Assembly (NCBI RefSeq): GCF_900094925.1
Contig: NZ_FMAY01000016.1
Span: 1-64,000 of the forward strand
Length of the DNA stretch: 64,000 nucleotides
Reading direction: 5' to 3'
DNA from: Kosakonia oryzendophytica
GTDB taxonomy: Bacteria; Pseudomonadota; Gammaproteobacteria; Enterobacterales; Enterobacteriaceae
Shown one piece after another: positions 18,084 through 29,271 of the stretch. Under the pieces are notes generated by a model that searched no databases, had not been told where the DNA came from, and was given only the letters and a program-made list of their open reading frames with translations. The position numbers and the translations under genes are program-made. The first letter of the stretch is position 1, and every line of letters starts with the position of its first letter.

Positions 18084-18160
18084 TTTATACAAGCACAGGT
18101 TTTAGCCGCCGACAACTGCTTTTTACGCACCGGCAGAAAAGTGAGCCATAGATCACGTTT
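18084..18160 (-). promoter_or_regulatory. ilvBN promoter with CRP site
   Basis: Reading the minus strand, a CRP-like site begins AAACGTGATC and ends CTCACTT (18139-18160), resembling the site known upstream of E. coli ilvB. A -10 element TATAAA lies at 18084-18089, about 30 bases before ivbL. No good -35 is visible, consistent with activator dependence. Confidence 0.65.
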
Positions 18161-18181
18161 GTTTGCACAGGGCATGAAAAC

Positions 18182-18257
18182 AAAAAACCCCGCCGGAGCG
18201 AGGTTTTTAACAGGTTTTCGCGGTTGGTCGCCGCAAAACACACTGCGTTACGTCAAC
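18182..18257 (-). ncRNA. istR: IstR-1 antisense RNA, antitoxin of TisB
   Basis: A perfect promoter (next entry) points to a start at 18257, the RNA beginning GTTGACG. The transcript would end at an intrinsic terminator (AACCTCGC/GCGGGGTT plus T-run), giving about 76 nt, like the 75-nt E. coli RNA. Its first 19 bases are complementary to 18481-18499 in the tisB leader with one mismatch: the plus strand reads CACACTGCGTTACG at both places. In E. coli, IstR-1 binds the ribosome standby site of the tisAB mRNA and blocks toxin synthesis. This module is complete here. Confidence 0.93.
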
Positions 18258-18263
18258 AGCGAA

Positions 18264-18292
18264 ACTATACGGCAATTTTAGTATTCGCGCAA
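18264..18292 (-). promoter_or_regulatory. Constitutive promoter of istR-1
   Basis: On the minus strand, TTGCGC (-35, 18287-18292) and TATAGT (-10, 18264-18269) are spaced exactly 17 bases. The -10 is 6 bases from the inferred RNA start. No LexA box overlaps it, in keeping with constitutive antitoxin supply. Confidence 0.88.
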
Positions 18293-18353
18293 TTTTCGGG
18301 CGGTTTACCCCGCATTCATTATGGTTCACGGCGCGAAAATCGTCCAGATAATA

Positions 18354-18383
18354 CTGTATATATAAACAGTATTAATATATACT
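18354..18383 (+). promoter_or_regulatory. LexA box and promoter of tisB
   Basis: CTGTATATATAAACAG at 18354-18369 is one base from the ideal LexA operator CTG(TA)5CAG. It overlaps the -35 region of a promoter with -10 TATACT at 18378-18383. This gives SOS-dependent transcription of the tisB mRNA, as in E. coli. Confidence 0.92.
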
Positions 18384-18565
18384 GACCTTGTAATCGGTGT
18401 GTGGGGGCCGCTGTTCTACGGCGCAGATAAAGTCCTGGCTGAAACGGGTGGTGCCGTCAGTACCTTAACCCTAATGAGAGCACACTGCGTTACGCCAACA
18501 ACAAGGCTGACAACAGGCAGCGGAAAGGTACGTCAGCCGGTGCTCCTTAACCCGAGGAGAAGCGT

Positions 18566-18655
18566 ATGGGCGGAATGGAGATGACGATTCTGATCCTGAA
18601 ACTCATTGTTGCGTTACTGCAACTGCTTGATGCCGTCCTGAAATACCTGCGGTAA
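18566..18655 (+). CDS. tisB: SOS-induced membrane toxin TisB
   Basis: The 29-residue peptide MGGMEMTILILKLIVALLQ... ends in LLDAVLKYLR and is a single amphipathic membrane helix. E. coli TisB is also 29 residues with the same core (ILILKLIVAALQLLDAVLKYL). It inserts in the inner membrane, lowers proton motive force and promotes persistence after DNA damage. GAGGAG lies 6 bases upstream. The long leader (about 175 bases from the promoter) contains the IstR-1 target, as needed for standby-site control. The N-terminal six residues differ from E. coli. Confidence 0.96.
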   Translation: MGGMEMTILILKLIVALLQLLDAVLKYLR

Positions 18656-18674
18656 TTCAGGTTCAAGCCGCACA

Positions 18675-18702
18675 AAAGAGGGGCGGGAAACCGCCCCTCT
18701 TT
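18675..18702 (+). terminator. Terminator of the tisB mRNA
   Basis: A perfect stem with arms AAAGAGGGGCGG and CCGCCCCTCTTT and a GAAA tetraloop lies 19 bases after the tisB stop. Confidence 0.93.
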
Positions 18703-18774
18703 AACACCCGTCATCTGGCTTCAATGCACAGCAGCATGTTACCTTTTGCTGACACTCCACTGACGCAACCCATT

Positions 18775-19608
18775 ATGACTTTTTCTGTTTTCTGCATTCT
18801 GCTGTTCGCCGCCCTGCTACACGCAAGCTGGAACGCCATTGTGAAAGCAGGCAGCGATAAACTCTATTCTGCTATCGCCGTAAGTGGCTCTGCGTCATTC
18901 ATTGCGCTGATTTTACTCCCCTTTTCCCCCCAACCTGACCTTGCCAGCGCGCCGTATCTCGCGGCAAGTTGCGCGTTGCAGGTGGTTTACACCGTACTGG
19001 TAGCAAAAACGTATCAGGTTTCAGACATGAGCCAGACCTACCCCCTGATGCGTGGCACTGCACCATTGCTGGTGGCGGTGATAAGCGTGCTGATATTGGG
19101 TGATTCGCTTTCCTTCACCGCATGGGGAGGGATTGCCGTGGTTTGCCTCTCCATTCTCGGCATGGCGTTTAATGGGCGAAACCAGTCACGCAAAGGAATT
19201 TGGCTGGCGCTGCTCAACTCCTGCTTTATTGCCGGGTATACGCTGGTAGACGGTACCGGCGTGCGCCTCGCAGGATCTGCGCTGGGTTACTCACTGTGGA
19301 CCTTTTTCCTCAACGGATTTTGCTTGTTGTGTTGGGCAATGCTGGCGCGGCGGCAAGCGGTGAGCCGTTATCTGGTTGCCAACTGGAAAATAGGTCTGCC
19401 TGGCGGTATTGGCACCATGGGATCTTATGGGCTGGCCCTGTGGGCCATGACGCAAGCGCCGTTGGCGGTGGTGGCCGCACTGCGCGAAACGTCGATTCTG
19501 TTCGGCGCGGTTATCGCCTTTGTGCTGTTAAAAGAGAACGTCGCCGGACTGCGCATAGCCGCAGCGTTTGGCATTGCCGCCGGCGCTATTTTGTTGCGCC
19601 TTTCATGA
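18775..19608 (+). CDS. EamA/DMT-family transporter
   Basis: From this start (MTFSVFCILLFAALLHASWNAIVKAG) the protein has 277 residues and about ten hydrophobic segments in two EamA-like halves. An upstream in-frame ATG (18724) would add 17 non-hydrophobic residues; neither start has a clear ribosome-binding site. Motifs such as LLHASWNAIVK, SDMSQTYPLMRGTAPLLVA and ALRETSILFGAVIAFVLLKE are characteristic of this transporter group, whose substrates are mostly unknown. It lies between tisB and emrD, which are neighbours in E. coli K-12, so it is an added or differentially lost gene. Confidence 0.85.
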   Translation: MTFSVFCILLFAALLHASWNAIVKAGSDKLYSAIAVSGSASFIALILLPFSPQPDLASAPYLAASCALQVVYTVLVAKTYQVSDMSQTYPLMRGTAPLLVAVISVLILGDSLSFTAWGGIAVVCLSILGMAFNGRNQSRKGIWLALLNSCFIAGYTLVDGTGVRLAGSALGYSLWTFFLNGFCLLCWAMLARRQAVSRYLVANWKIGLPGGIGTMGSYGLALWAMTQAPLAVVAALRETSILFGAVIAFVLLKENVAGLRIAAAFGIAAGAILLRLS

Positions 19609-19785
19609 TGCAAACTGGCAACAAAAGTTGCCGAATATTGTTTACAAATCCTGCCTGATGCAGCGTTGTCTTTGCTGCCTTCCATAGTGGTTCTGTCATC
19701 TTACTGTGGTAGATTCCTCTCGCATTAAGGCTGTATAGCAGCAACATATTCTTTAATTTCCCATTTTCTAAAAGTAATCAGCGAA

Positions 19786-20970
19786 ATGAAAAGGCAGAGA
19801 AACGTCAATTTGTTATTGATGCTGGTGCTCCTGGTCGCCGTCGGGCAGATGGCGCAAACCATTTATATTCCGGCCATTGCCGATATGGCACACGACCTGA
19901 ATGTCCGTGAAGGAGCGGTGCAAAGCGTGATGGCGGCCTACCTGCTGACCTACGGCGTATCACAGCTTTTTTATGGTCCGCTGGCGGACCGCATCGGGCG
20001 TCGCCCGGTGATCCTCGCCGGGATGACCATCTTTATGCTGGCGACGGTGATTGCCATCACCACCCACAGCTTAACGGTGCTAATCCTCGCCAGCGCGCTT
20101 CAGGGCGTCGGTACCGGCGTCGGCGGCGTGATGGCTCGAACGTTGCCGCGCGACCTTTACGCCGGTACCGAACTGCGGCATGCCAACAGCCTGTTGAATA
20201 TGGGCATTCTGGTGAGTCCTTTACTGGCGCCGTTAATCGGCGGGGTACTGAATACGCTGGTGAACTGGCGCGCCTGTTTTGTTTTCCTGCTGGCACTGTG
20301 CGCGGTGGTGACCTTCAGCATGGCGCGCTGGATGCCGGAAACCCGGCCCACCGAAGCGCCACGCATGCGACTGATGGACAGCTACAAGGTCCTGTTCGGC
20401 AATACCGCATTTAACTGCTATCTGCTGATGCTGATTGGCGGACTGGCGGGGATTGCGGTGTTTGAGGCCAGCTCCGGCGTATTGATGGGCGGCGTATTAG
20501 GTCTCAACAGCATGACGGTAAGCATTCTGTTTATTCTGCCAATCCCGGCGGCGTTTTTCGGCGCGTGGTTTGCTGGTCGGCAGAACAAACGTTTCTCTTC
20601 CCTGATGTGGCAATCGGTGATCAGTTGCCTGGCGGCCGGGTTAATGATGTGGATCCCCGGCTGGTTTGGGGTGATGACCATCTGGACACTACTGGTTCCC
20701 GCTGCACTGTTCTTCTTCGGTGCCGGGATGCTGTTCCCTCTGGCGACCAGCGGCGCAATGGAGCCCTTCCCGTTTCTGGCAGGCACTGCCGGTGCGCTGG
20801 TCGGCGGCTTACAGAACATCGGCTCCGGTGGTCTGGCGTGGTTGTCAGCCCAACTGCCGCAAAACGGCCAGTTTAGCCTTGGGATGCTGATGACGCTGGC
20901 GGCTCTTTTGATTCTGTTGTGCTGGCTACCGCTGGCGTCGCGCTCTGCGCGCCATGAGCAGATGATCTAG
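19786..20970 (+). CDS. emrD: Multidrug efflux pump EmrD (MFS)
   Basis: The 394-residue, 12-helix protein matches E. coli EmrD along its length: MKRQRNVNLLLMLVLLVAVGQMAQTIYIPAIADMA, QLFYGPLADRIGRRPVILAGM (MFS signature A) and GALVGGLQNIGSGGLAW. EmrD exports amphipathic compounds and was identified by uncoupler resistance. Its last 98 bases are shared, in antisense, with the convergent hydrolase gene. Confidence 0.96.
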   Translation: MKRQRNVNLLLMLVLLVAVGQMAQTIYIPAIADMAHDLNVREGAVQSVMAAYLLTYGVSQLFYGPLADRIGRRPVILAGMTIFMLATVIAITTHSLTVLILASALQGVGTGVGGVMARTLPRDLYAGTELRHANSLLNMGILVSPLLAPLIGGVLNTLVNWRACFVFLLALCAVVTFSMARWMPETRPTEAPRMRLMDSYKVLFGNTAFNCYLLMLIGGLAGIAVFEASSGVLMGGVLGLNSMTVSILFILPIPAAFFGAWFAGRQNKRFSSLMWQSVISCLAAGLMMWIPGWFGVMTIWTLLVPAALFFFGAGMLFPLATSGAMEPFPFLAGTAGALVGGLQNIGSGGLAWLSAQLPQNGQFSLGMLMTLAALLILLCWLPLASRSARHEQMI

Positions 20971-21961
20971 CTTCATGGTGGCCCGGCTTCACGTCGGGCT
21001 TTTCACACTCCGGCGTGATCATCACCTTCAGCAGCGGCTCCGGCGCGGGCCGCCATGCACCCTCTTCGCCATCGTAAAACTGCGTGTCCGCATTAATGGC
21101 ATAAGGGATTTTCGCCCGACTCAATTCGCAAGCCATAAAGTTGGCGAACGCCATTTGCGACTCCGTGGGCATGCTTTTCATCGACTCACCTACCGCCCAT
21201 CCCCCAACCCAGCTGGCATGACCGGTTTTCTGCTGCCAGTGCAGAGCAAGGTTAATGCGCCCGCGGATCGCTGCTTTCTCCGCCGCCGTGCCCGACGTCC
21301 ACGGGTATTTACCGTTATTTTTCAGTGGTCCCCACGGGAAGATATGCCACTCCGCCAGTAAATAACTCTGGCTGCGTGCTGGCAACTTCAGAGAAGTCAG
21401 GTCTTCCGGTGCTGCACGCATACGCGGCGCAATAAAAATCATGCGCTGGGGATCGATATCGTGCAGGGTTTTGACGACTTTTTCATAGGCGCGGTTGAGC
21501 GCAGGCAAATCATGGTTGAGTTTATCGGCCGGTTCATAAATGACATCAAAACCGAGCATCGGGTGATCTGTGCCAAAAAACGTGGCGACAGTGCTCCACC
21601 ATGCCACCAGTTGAGCTTCGTTTTTTGCATCCGGGTCGGCTTTAAAGCTGTCTGCCTGGTAGGAGATCACCGGGATCACACCGTACTCTTCACAAGCTTC
21701 CACCAGTTTACGCAGGTGGATTAAGCGAGCTTCCGTCATCGGGTCAGCCACACGAATGCGGACATGGCGGATCCCAACGTTATAAAAGTCGCGCACAATC
21801 AGCGGATCAAATTCGCGGATACCGCGGTCAGTGCGCGCCCAGTCGACGTCCATTCCCACCCCTAACTGTTGCGCGTAATGCGCCGCCGTTAGCGGAGTAT
21901 CGGCGGCAAACGCAGGGGTTGTCGCCAGCAACATAACAGCAGTAATCAGTGGCTTTAACAC
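20873..21961 (-). CDS. Secreted GH5-like (cellulase-family) glycoside hydrolase, 3' end overlapping emrD
   Basis: The 362-residue protein has a signal peptide (MLKPLITAVMLLATTPAFA) and a TIM-barrel pattern typical of GH5: RHVRIRVADP, the acid/base candidate Glu143 in LGFDVIYEPAD, and the nucleophile candidate Glu259 in WVGGWAVGES. It should cut a beta-glucan or related polymer in the periplasm or outside. The last 32 residues, rich in Ala, Ser and Pro, are encoded entirely opposite the end of emrD and look like a dispensable tail. The natural end of the fold is near residue 318 (LLKVMITPEC). No promoter is identified. Confidence 0.8.
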   Translation of the reverse strand: MLKPLITAVMLLATTPAFAADTPLTAAHYAQQLGVGMDVDWARTDRGIREFDPLIVRDFYNVGIRHVRIRVADPMTEARLIHLRKLVEACEEYGVIPVISYQADSFKADPDAKNEAQLVAWWSTVATFFGTDHPMLGFDVIYEPADKLNHDLPALNRAYEKVVKTLHDIDPQRMIFIAPRMRAAPEDLTSLKLPARSQSYLLAEWHIFPWGPLKNNGKYPWTSGTAAEKAAIRGRINLALHWQQKTGHASWVGGWAVGESMKSMPTESQMAFANFMACELSRAKIPYAINADTQFYDGEEGAWRPAPEPLLKVMITPECEKPDVKPGHHEARSSAHGAQSATPAVASTTESKEPPASSASQG

Positions 21962-22122
21962 AGTTGACCTTGCGAAAATTAGGGGTGATTACATGTATTT
22001 ATCATGCTTTGGCGCCCCAGGTGTAGCGCCAAAGCGTAATAAATTCTCACTGACTCTCCATACTTGCGCCCACAGCGTATTCCTGTTTTCTTTACGCATC
22101 CACTCCCGACAAAAGTGAACCG

Positions 22123-23439
22123 ATGAAAAACGCCGATATTGAGAAACTCATCCAGCAGTACCCGCTGGTTAAGCAACTGATCGACCTGCAAGAAACGCGC
22201 TGGTTTAACCCTAATACTACCTCTGTTGCGCAGGCTTTGCCGCATGTTGGCCTGAGTGCGCAAGATGTTCACGACGCACACGCACGTCTTGCCCGTTTTG
22301 CGCCGTTTCTGGCGCAGGCCTTTCCGGAAACGGCCGTAAGCCATGGCATTATTGAATCGGAGGTGGTGCCGATCCCCGCGATGCAGCGTCGTATTGGCCC
22401 GGCAGTAACCGGCGAATTATGGCTGAAAAAAGACAGCCACTTGCCGATTTCCGGCTCGATCAAAGCCCGGGGTGGCATTTATGAAGTTCTGACGCATGCA
22501 GAAAAACTCGCTATTGCCGCCGGGTTACTGAGTGAACAGGATGATTACGGCAAGCTGTTGTCACCGACGTTCGCACGCTTTTTCGGCCAGTACAGCATTG
22601 CCGTCGGCTCCACCGGCAACCTCGGCCTGTCGATTGGCATCATCAGCGCGCGCCTCGGTTTTAACGTCACTGTGCATATGTCTGCCGATGCGCGGGCGTG
22701 GAAAAAGGCCAAATTGCGCAGCCACGGCGTGAAGGTAGTGGAATACGCAGAGGATTACGGTGTCGCCGTTGAACAAGGGCGGCTGGCGGCGGCAAACGAT
22801 GCAAACTGCTTTTTTATCGATGATGAAAACTCGCGCACGCTGTTTTTAGGCTACGCCGTCGCCGGGCAGCGCCTCAAAGATCAATTTACCCGCCTCGGTA
22901 AAGTCGTCGATCGCGCGCACCCGTTGTTTGTCTATCTGCCTTGCGGCGTTGGCGGCGGCCCCGGTGGTGTGGCATTCGGTCTGAAACTGGCTTTTGGCGA
23001 TGATGTACACTGTATTTTCGCAGAACCGACGCACTCCCCGTGCATGTTGTTAGGGGTTTATACCGGCTTGCATGACGGCATTGCCGTGCAGGATCTGGGG
23101 ATAGATAACCTGACTGCCGCCGATGGACTGGCGGTAGGGCGCGCCTCCGGCTTTGTCGGTCGGGCAATGGAGCGCCTGCTGGATGGTTTCTACACCGTCG
23201 ATGATCGCACGCTTTATAGCCTGCTCAGTTGGCTGGCGCAGGAAGAGGGCATTCAACTGGAGCCCTCGGCACTGGCAGGGATGGCCGGGCCACAGCAGAT
23301 CTGCACCGATACGACTTACCATCGGCTACACGGGTTCAGCAACAGTCAACTCACACAGGCCACGCATCTGGTATGGGCGACCGGCGGCGGTATGGTGCCT
23401 GCTGACGAGATGGCACAGTATCTGGCAACAGCGCGATAA
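22123..23439 (+). CDS. dsdA: D-serine ammonia-lyase (dehydratase)
   Basis: The 438-residue PLP enzyme converts D-serine to pyruvate and ammonia, protecting against D-serine toxicity. The PLP lysine is Lys114 in [17 protein letters not shown], and the phosphate-binding loop is GSTGNLGLS. The length is close to the 442 residues of E. coli DsdA. Unlike E. coli, no dsdX permease or dsdC regulator is adjacent, so regulation and uptake must be arranged elsewhere. The closest alternative would be another threonine-dehydratase-like PLP enzyme, but motif spacing fits DsdA. Confidence 0.92.
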   Translation: MKNADIEKLIQQYPLVKQLIDLQETRWFNPNTTSVAQALPHVGLSAQDVHDAHARLARFAPFLAQAFPETAVSHGIIESEVVPIPAMQRRIGPAVTGELWLKKDSHLPISGSIKARGGIYEVLTHAEKLAIAAGLLSEQDDYGKLLSPTFARFFGQYSIAVGSTGNLGLSIGIISARLGFNVTVHMSADARAWKKAKLRSHGVKVVEYAEDYGVAVEQGRLAAANDANCFFIDDENSRTLFLGYAVAGQRLKDQFTRLGKVVDRAHPLFVYLPCGVGGGPGGVAFGLKLAFGDDVHCIFAEPTHSPCMLLGVYTGLHDGIAVQDLGIDNLTAADGLAVGRASGFVGRAMERLLDGFYTVDDRTLYSLLSWLAQEEGIQLEPSALAGMAGPQQICTDTTYHRLHGFSNSQLTQATHLVWATGGGMVPADEMAQYLATAR

Positions 23440-23440
23440 A

Positions 23441-24565
23441 TCAGCCCGATTTGCGCAGAATTGCCATCAACTCCATTGGGGAACGCCGCTGGCGAAGCAG
23501 GTCACGCATCACGCGCATGTGCGGCGCGGTGTGGCTGAAAAAACGGCGATAGCCTTCGCACAACGCGCTCTTTCCCCGCTGGATACGGTGCTTCGGGCAA
23601 TCGCCCTGGCAAAACCGCAGCACTTCGCAGTGGCGACACTCATCGCTGAGGGTGGTTTTTTTGCTCTGCCCGAAAGCCGTGGCGTCGCGGCTGGCATTGA
23701 TCTCGCTAATCGGGATCTGATGCAGATTGCCCAGGTGATAATCAGTGTAGACATAGTGATCGCAGGCATACATATCACCATTGGCCTCCAGTGCAAGCGC
23801 ATGGCCGCAGGTTTCACCAAACGTGCACATTTGCGACGGGTAGCCGCTCCACACGCCCAGCGTCGAATCAAAAAGCTGGACGTACACCCGGCCAATATCG
23901 TCCAGCGCCCATCTATCAAACACCGTATTCAGGAAGGTTCCCCACGCATCGCCGCTCACCGATTCGGCGGTTAATTGCCCCTGCGCATCCTGTTCGACCA
24001 GCGGGATAAATTGCAAAAATGGCGTGCCAAGACTGCGTAAATAGCGGTACAGGCGTTGCGGCTGCTGGCTATTCAGCGCATTGACGACGCACAGCAGATT
24101 GAACTCAACCCGGTGTTTCACCAGCAACTGGATGGCATTCACGACATGATGATGCGAAGGTTTACCGCTGCGATTAACGCGATAGGCATCATGCAAATCC
24201 GCCGGGCCATCAATGGAAATCCCCACCAGCCAGCCATGCTCGCGAAAAAAGCGACACCAGTCGTCGTTCAGCAAGAGGCCATTGGTCTGAAAGGCGTTTT
24301 CGATACGTTTGCCGTCAGCGTACTGCTTTTGCAACGCGGCAACGCGGCGGAAAAAATCCAGCCCGCAGAGTGTTGGTTCCCCACCTTGCCAGGCAAACGG
24401 CACAATGGCGTTGTCGGGTTGAGCCGCGATCTGCTGGCGGATAAATGCCTCCAGCGTGGCGTCGTCCATAACGCTTTGCTGCTGTTTTTCAATATAAAAA
24501 CAGTAACGGCAGTTAAGGTTGCAGCGCGAACTGGCGGGCTTGGCCATAACGTGACAGCCTGGCAT
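23441..24565 (-). CDS. Anaerobic sulfatase-maturase-type radical SAM protein (YidF/AslB family)
   Basis: The 374-residue protein has the radical SAM cluster motif CNLNCRYC (Cys15, Cys19, Cys22) and the TFAWQGGEPTL-like segment PFAWQGGEPTLCGL. A cysteine-rich C-terminal SPASM-type region follows: CTFGETCG, YACDHYVY, CRHCEVLRFCQGDCPKHR. These bind two further iron-sulfur clusters. Family members oxidise a Cys or Ser of sulfatases to formylglycine. It lies where yidF lies in E. coli, upstream of nothing but yidG/yidH, yet no sulfatase gene (yidJ) is in the window. It begins 2 bases from the dsdA stop on the opposite strand. Confidence 0.9.
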   Translation of the reverse strand: MPGCHVMAKPASSRCNLNCRYCFYIEKQQQSVMDDATLEAFIRQQIAAQPDNAIVPFAWQGGEPTLCGLDFFRRVAALQKQYADGKRIENAFQTNGLLLNDDWCRFFREHGWLVGISIDGPADLHDAYRVNRSGKPSHHHVVNAIQLLVKHRVEFNLLCVVNALNSQQPQRLYRYLRSLGTPFLQFIPLVEQDAQGQLTAESVSGDAWGTFLNTVFDRWALDDIGRVYVQLFDSTLGVWSGYPSQMCTFGETCGHALALEANGDMYACDHYVYTDYHLGNLHQIPISEINASRDATAFGQSKKTTLSDECRHCEVLRFCQGDCPKHRIQRGKSALCEGYRRFFSHTAPHMRVMRDLLRQRRSPMELMAILRKSG

Positions 24566-24574
24566 GCAATCTCC

Positions 24575-24925
24575 TCAAAGAAATAGAAGTAGCTGGCGTA
24601 TATGGGTTACAGCAAACAGTAACGCGAGGGAGAGCACCGCGAGGGAGATCAATAATTTGTCACGTATTGCGCCCGCCTGGGCAAAATCATCTTTTTCAAC
24701 ATCCATGACGATACGTTTGCGCGTATAGCGCCACAGCAAACCCGCCGCCAGCGCCAGCACGGCCAGCGAGATCCAGAATGGCATACCGGAGTGCTGCCAG
24801 TTGTGTCGAACCGCCAGCGCCATCAACGCGCCATAGCCAAATAACGTGCGCAGCCACGCCAGCGACGTGCGTTCAGGTTGCAGCCCGGGATCGCCCTCAC
24901 GGCGGGCCTTACGGCTACCCGCCAT
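24575..24925 (-). CDS. yidG: Inner-membrane protein YidG (DUF202)
   Basis: The 116-residue protein has three hydrophobic segments and the start SRKARREGDPGLQPERTSLAWLRT, as in E. coli YidG. The R-T-x-LAW-x-RT pattern is the DUF202 signature. Function is unknown. It overlaps the end of yidH by 11 bases and precedes the radical SAM gene by 9 bases, so the three genes are probably one transcription unit. Confidence 0.93.
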   Translation of the reverse strand: MAGSRKARREGDPGLQPERTSLAWLRTLFGYGALMALAVRHNWQHSGMPFWISLAVLALAAGLLWRYTRKRIVMDVEKDDFAQAGAIRDKLLISLAVLSLALLFAVTHIRQLLLFL

Positions 24926-25262
24926 AGAACACCAGCCCCATCACTACCAGCGCCACCATCAGCAGAGCAACACTGATGACCATTAACGCTCCGGTGTAAG
25001 GCAGATCCTCTTTCAGGCGCATCGCTTTCTCATTACGTAGCCAGCGCAGATAACCGTACAGCGCCAGAGCACCGGAAAACAGGCACAGCAACAGCGCCAG
25101 CACTTCGCGGATCAAGGGGGTGGCAAACTGCGGGGCAAGTTGGTCCAGACCCACGCCCGCCGCCAGAAAGCCCAGCGCCGTGCGGATCCATGCCAGAAAG
25201 GTGCGCTCGTTAGCCAGCGAGAAGCGATAATCCGGCGCTTCGCCGACGCGGGAGATCTTCAT
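24915..25262 (-). CDS. yidH: Inner-membrane protein YidH (DUF202)
   Basis: The 115-residue protein begins MKISRVGEAPDYRFSLANERTFLAWIRTALGFLAAGVGLDQL, nearly the same as E. coli YidH, and has three membrane segments. It is the first gene of the yidH-yidG-radical SAM unit; AAGGAG lies upstream. Function is unknown; pairs of DUF202 proteins suggest a hetero-oligomeric membrane complex (inference). Confidence 0.94.
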   Translation of the reverse strand: MKISRVGEAPDYRFSLANERTFLAWIRTALGFLAAGVGLDQLAPQFATPLIREVLALLLCLFSGALALYGYLRWLRNEKAMRLKEDLPYTGALMVISVALLMVALVVMGLVFYGG

Positions 25263-25336
25263 GGGGGCTCCTTGTTGTGGTTCTGGTCAACAAAGTAGCG
25301 GATACGACCGTTTTTTTCGACACGTTTCACGTAAAG

Positions 25337-25361
25337 GACCGGCATCCTGATGATGCCGGTC
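25337..25361 (-). terminator. Hairpin after the alpha-glucoside operon
   Basis: The arms GACCGGCATC and GATGCCGGTC form a perfect 10-bp stem with a 5-base loop, 8 bases past the end of the phospho-glucosidase gene. A T-run is lacking. Confidence 0.7.
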
Positions 25362-25368
25362 GCGAGGA

Positions 25369-28304
<2,936 letters not shown>

Positions 28305-28524
28305 TTTCAAATCCTCATTGAACAACCTGTAGGGGTAGAGGCCTTGTTATGGTGTATTGGCCTGAAATGAGCATAAGAATTTGCTTCAGTGCGAGCAGGG
28401 TGCGCCGCTGCGATCCGTGATAGCCCTCATGGTTTTATTTGGCCCTGTCAGGTCTACTTTTCATCATAAAAATAGACAGGCTCACCCCCTATTCCCGGCG
28501 TTATGCCCCTAAAGAGGTCTACAG

Positions 28525-29271
28525 GTGATCTATAAATCCATTGCCGAACGATTACGCCTGCGGCTGAATTCGTCGGATTACCACATTGGCAGCCCGCTGC
28601 CTGGTGAAAAAATACTGGCGCTGGAATTTGGCGTGGCGAGGATGACCATCCGCAAGGCGATCGACTTGCTGGTAGGTTGGGGATTGGTGGTGCGCCGCCA
28701 CGGCAGTGGCACCTATGTGACGCGCAAAGATGTACACCACGAAACCACCAATCTGACCGGACTGGTGGAAGTACTGCGTCAACAGGGGAAGGAGGTACAC
28801 AGCCAGGTGCTGCTGTTTGAAGTGATGCCCGCGCCGCCCGCTATCGCCAGCCAGTTACGCATCCAAATTAATGAGCGGATCTACTTTTCGCGCCGGGTGC
28901 GCTATGTCGAAGGCAAACCCTTAATGCTGGAAGATAGCTATATGCCGGTGAAGCTGTTCCGCACTCTCTCGCTGGCGCATCTCGAAGGGTCTAAATTCGA
29001 CTATATTGAGAAGGAGTGCGGTATTTCCATCAGCGGCAATTACGAAAGCCTGACGCCGGTGCTGGCGGATAAACAGGTAGCAATGGTACTTAATGTTGAA
29101 GAACACACGCCGCTGCTGCGTATTACCTCTCTGTCCTACAGCGACAGCGGCGAGTTTCTCAACTATTCCGTCATGTTCCGCAATACCCGTGATTACCAGG
29201 TGGATTACCACCTACGGCGCATCCACCCTGATATGTCCTTACCCCAGCCCCCAGAAGATCACCGCCAGTAG
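28525..29271 (+). CDS. yidP: GntR-family (HutC-type) regulator YidP
   Basis: The 248-residue protein starts with GTG, with AAAGAGG 7 bases upstream. An N-terminal GntR winged helix ([25 protein letters not shown]) precedes a UbiC/UTRA effector domain ([39 protein letters not shown]). It matches E. coli YidP closely. Divergence from glvCG makes it the probable regulator of alpha-glucoside uptake. Its 3' end overlaps the convergent yidE by 33 bases. Confidence 0.93.
   Translation: MIYKSIAERLRLRLNSSDYHIGSPLPGEKILALEFGVARMTIRKAIDLLVGWGLVVRRHGSGTYVTRKDVHHETTNLTGLVEVLRQQGKEVHSQVLLFEVMPAPPAIASQLRIQINERIYFSRRVRYVEGKPLMLEDSYMPVKLFRTLSLAHLEGSKFDYIEKECGISISGNYESLTPVLADKQVAMVLNVEEHTPLLRITSLSYSDSGEFLNYSVMFRNTRDYQVDYHLRRIHPDMSLPQPPEDHRQ

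Noticed and set aside
18399-18584. Open frame overlapping the tisB leader (tisA-like or longer protein)
   Set aside because: The frame lacks a ribosome-binding site and lies in the structured leader; in E. coli the corresponding upstream frame is not translated productively.
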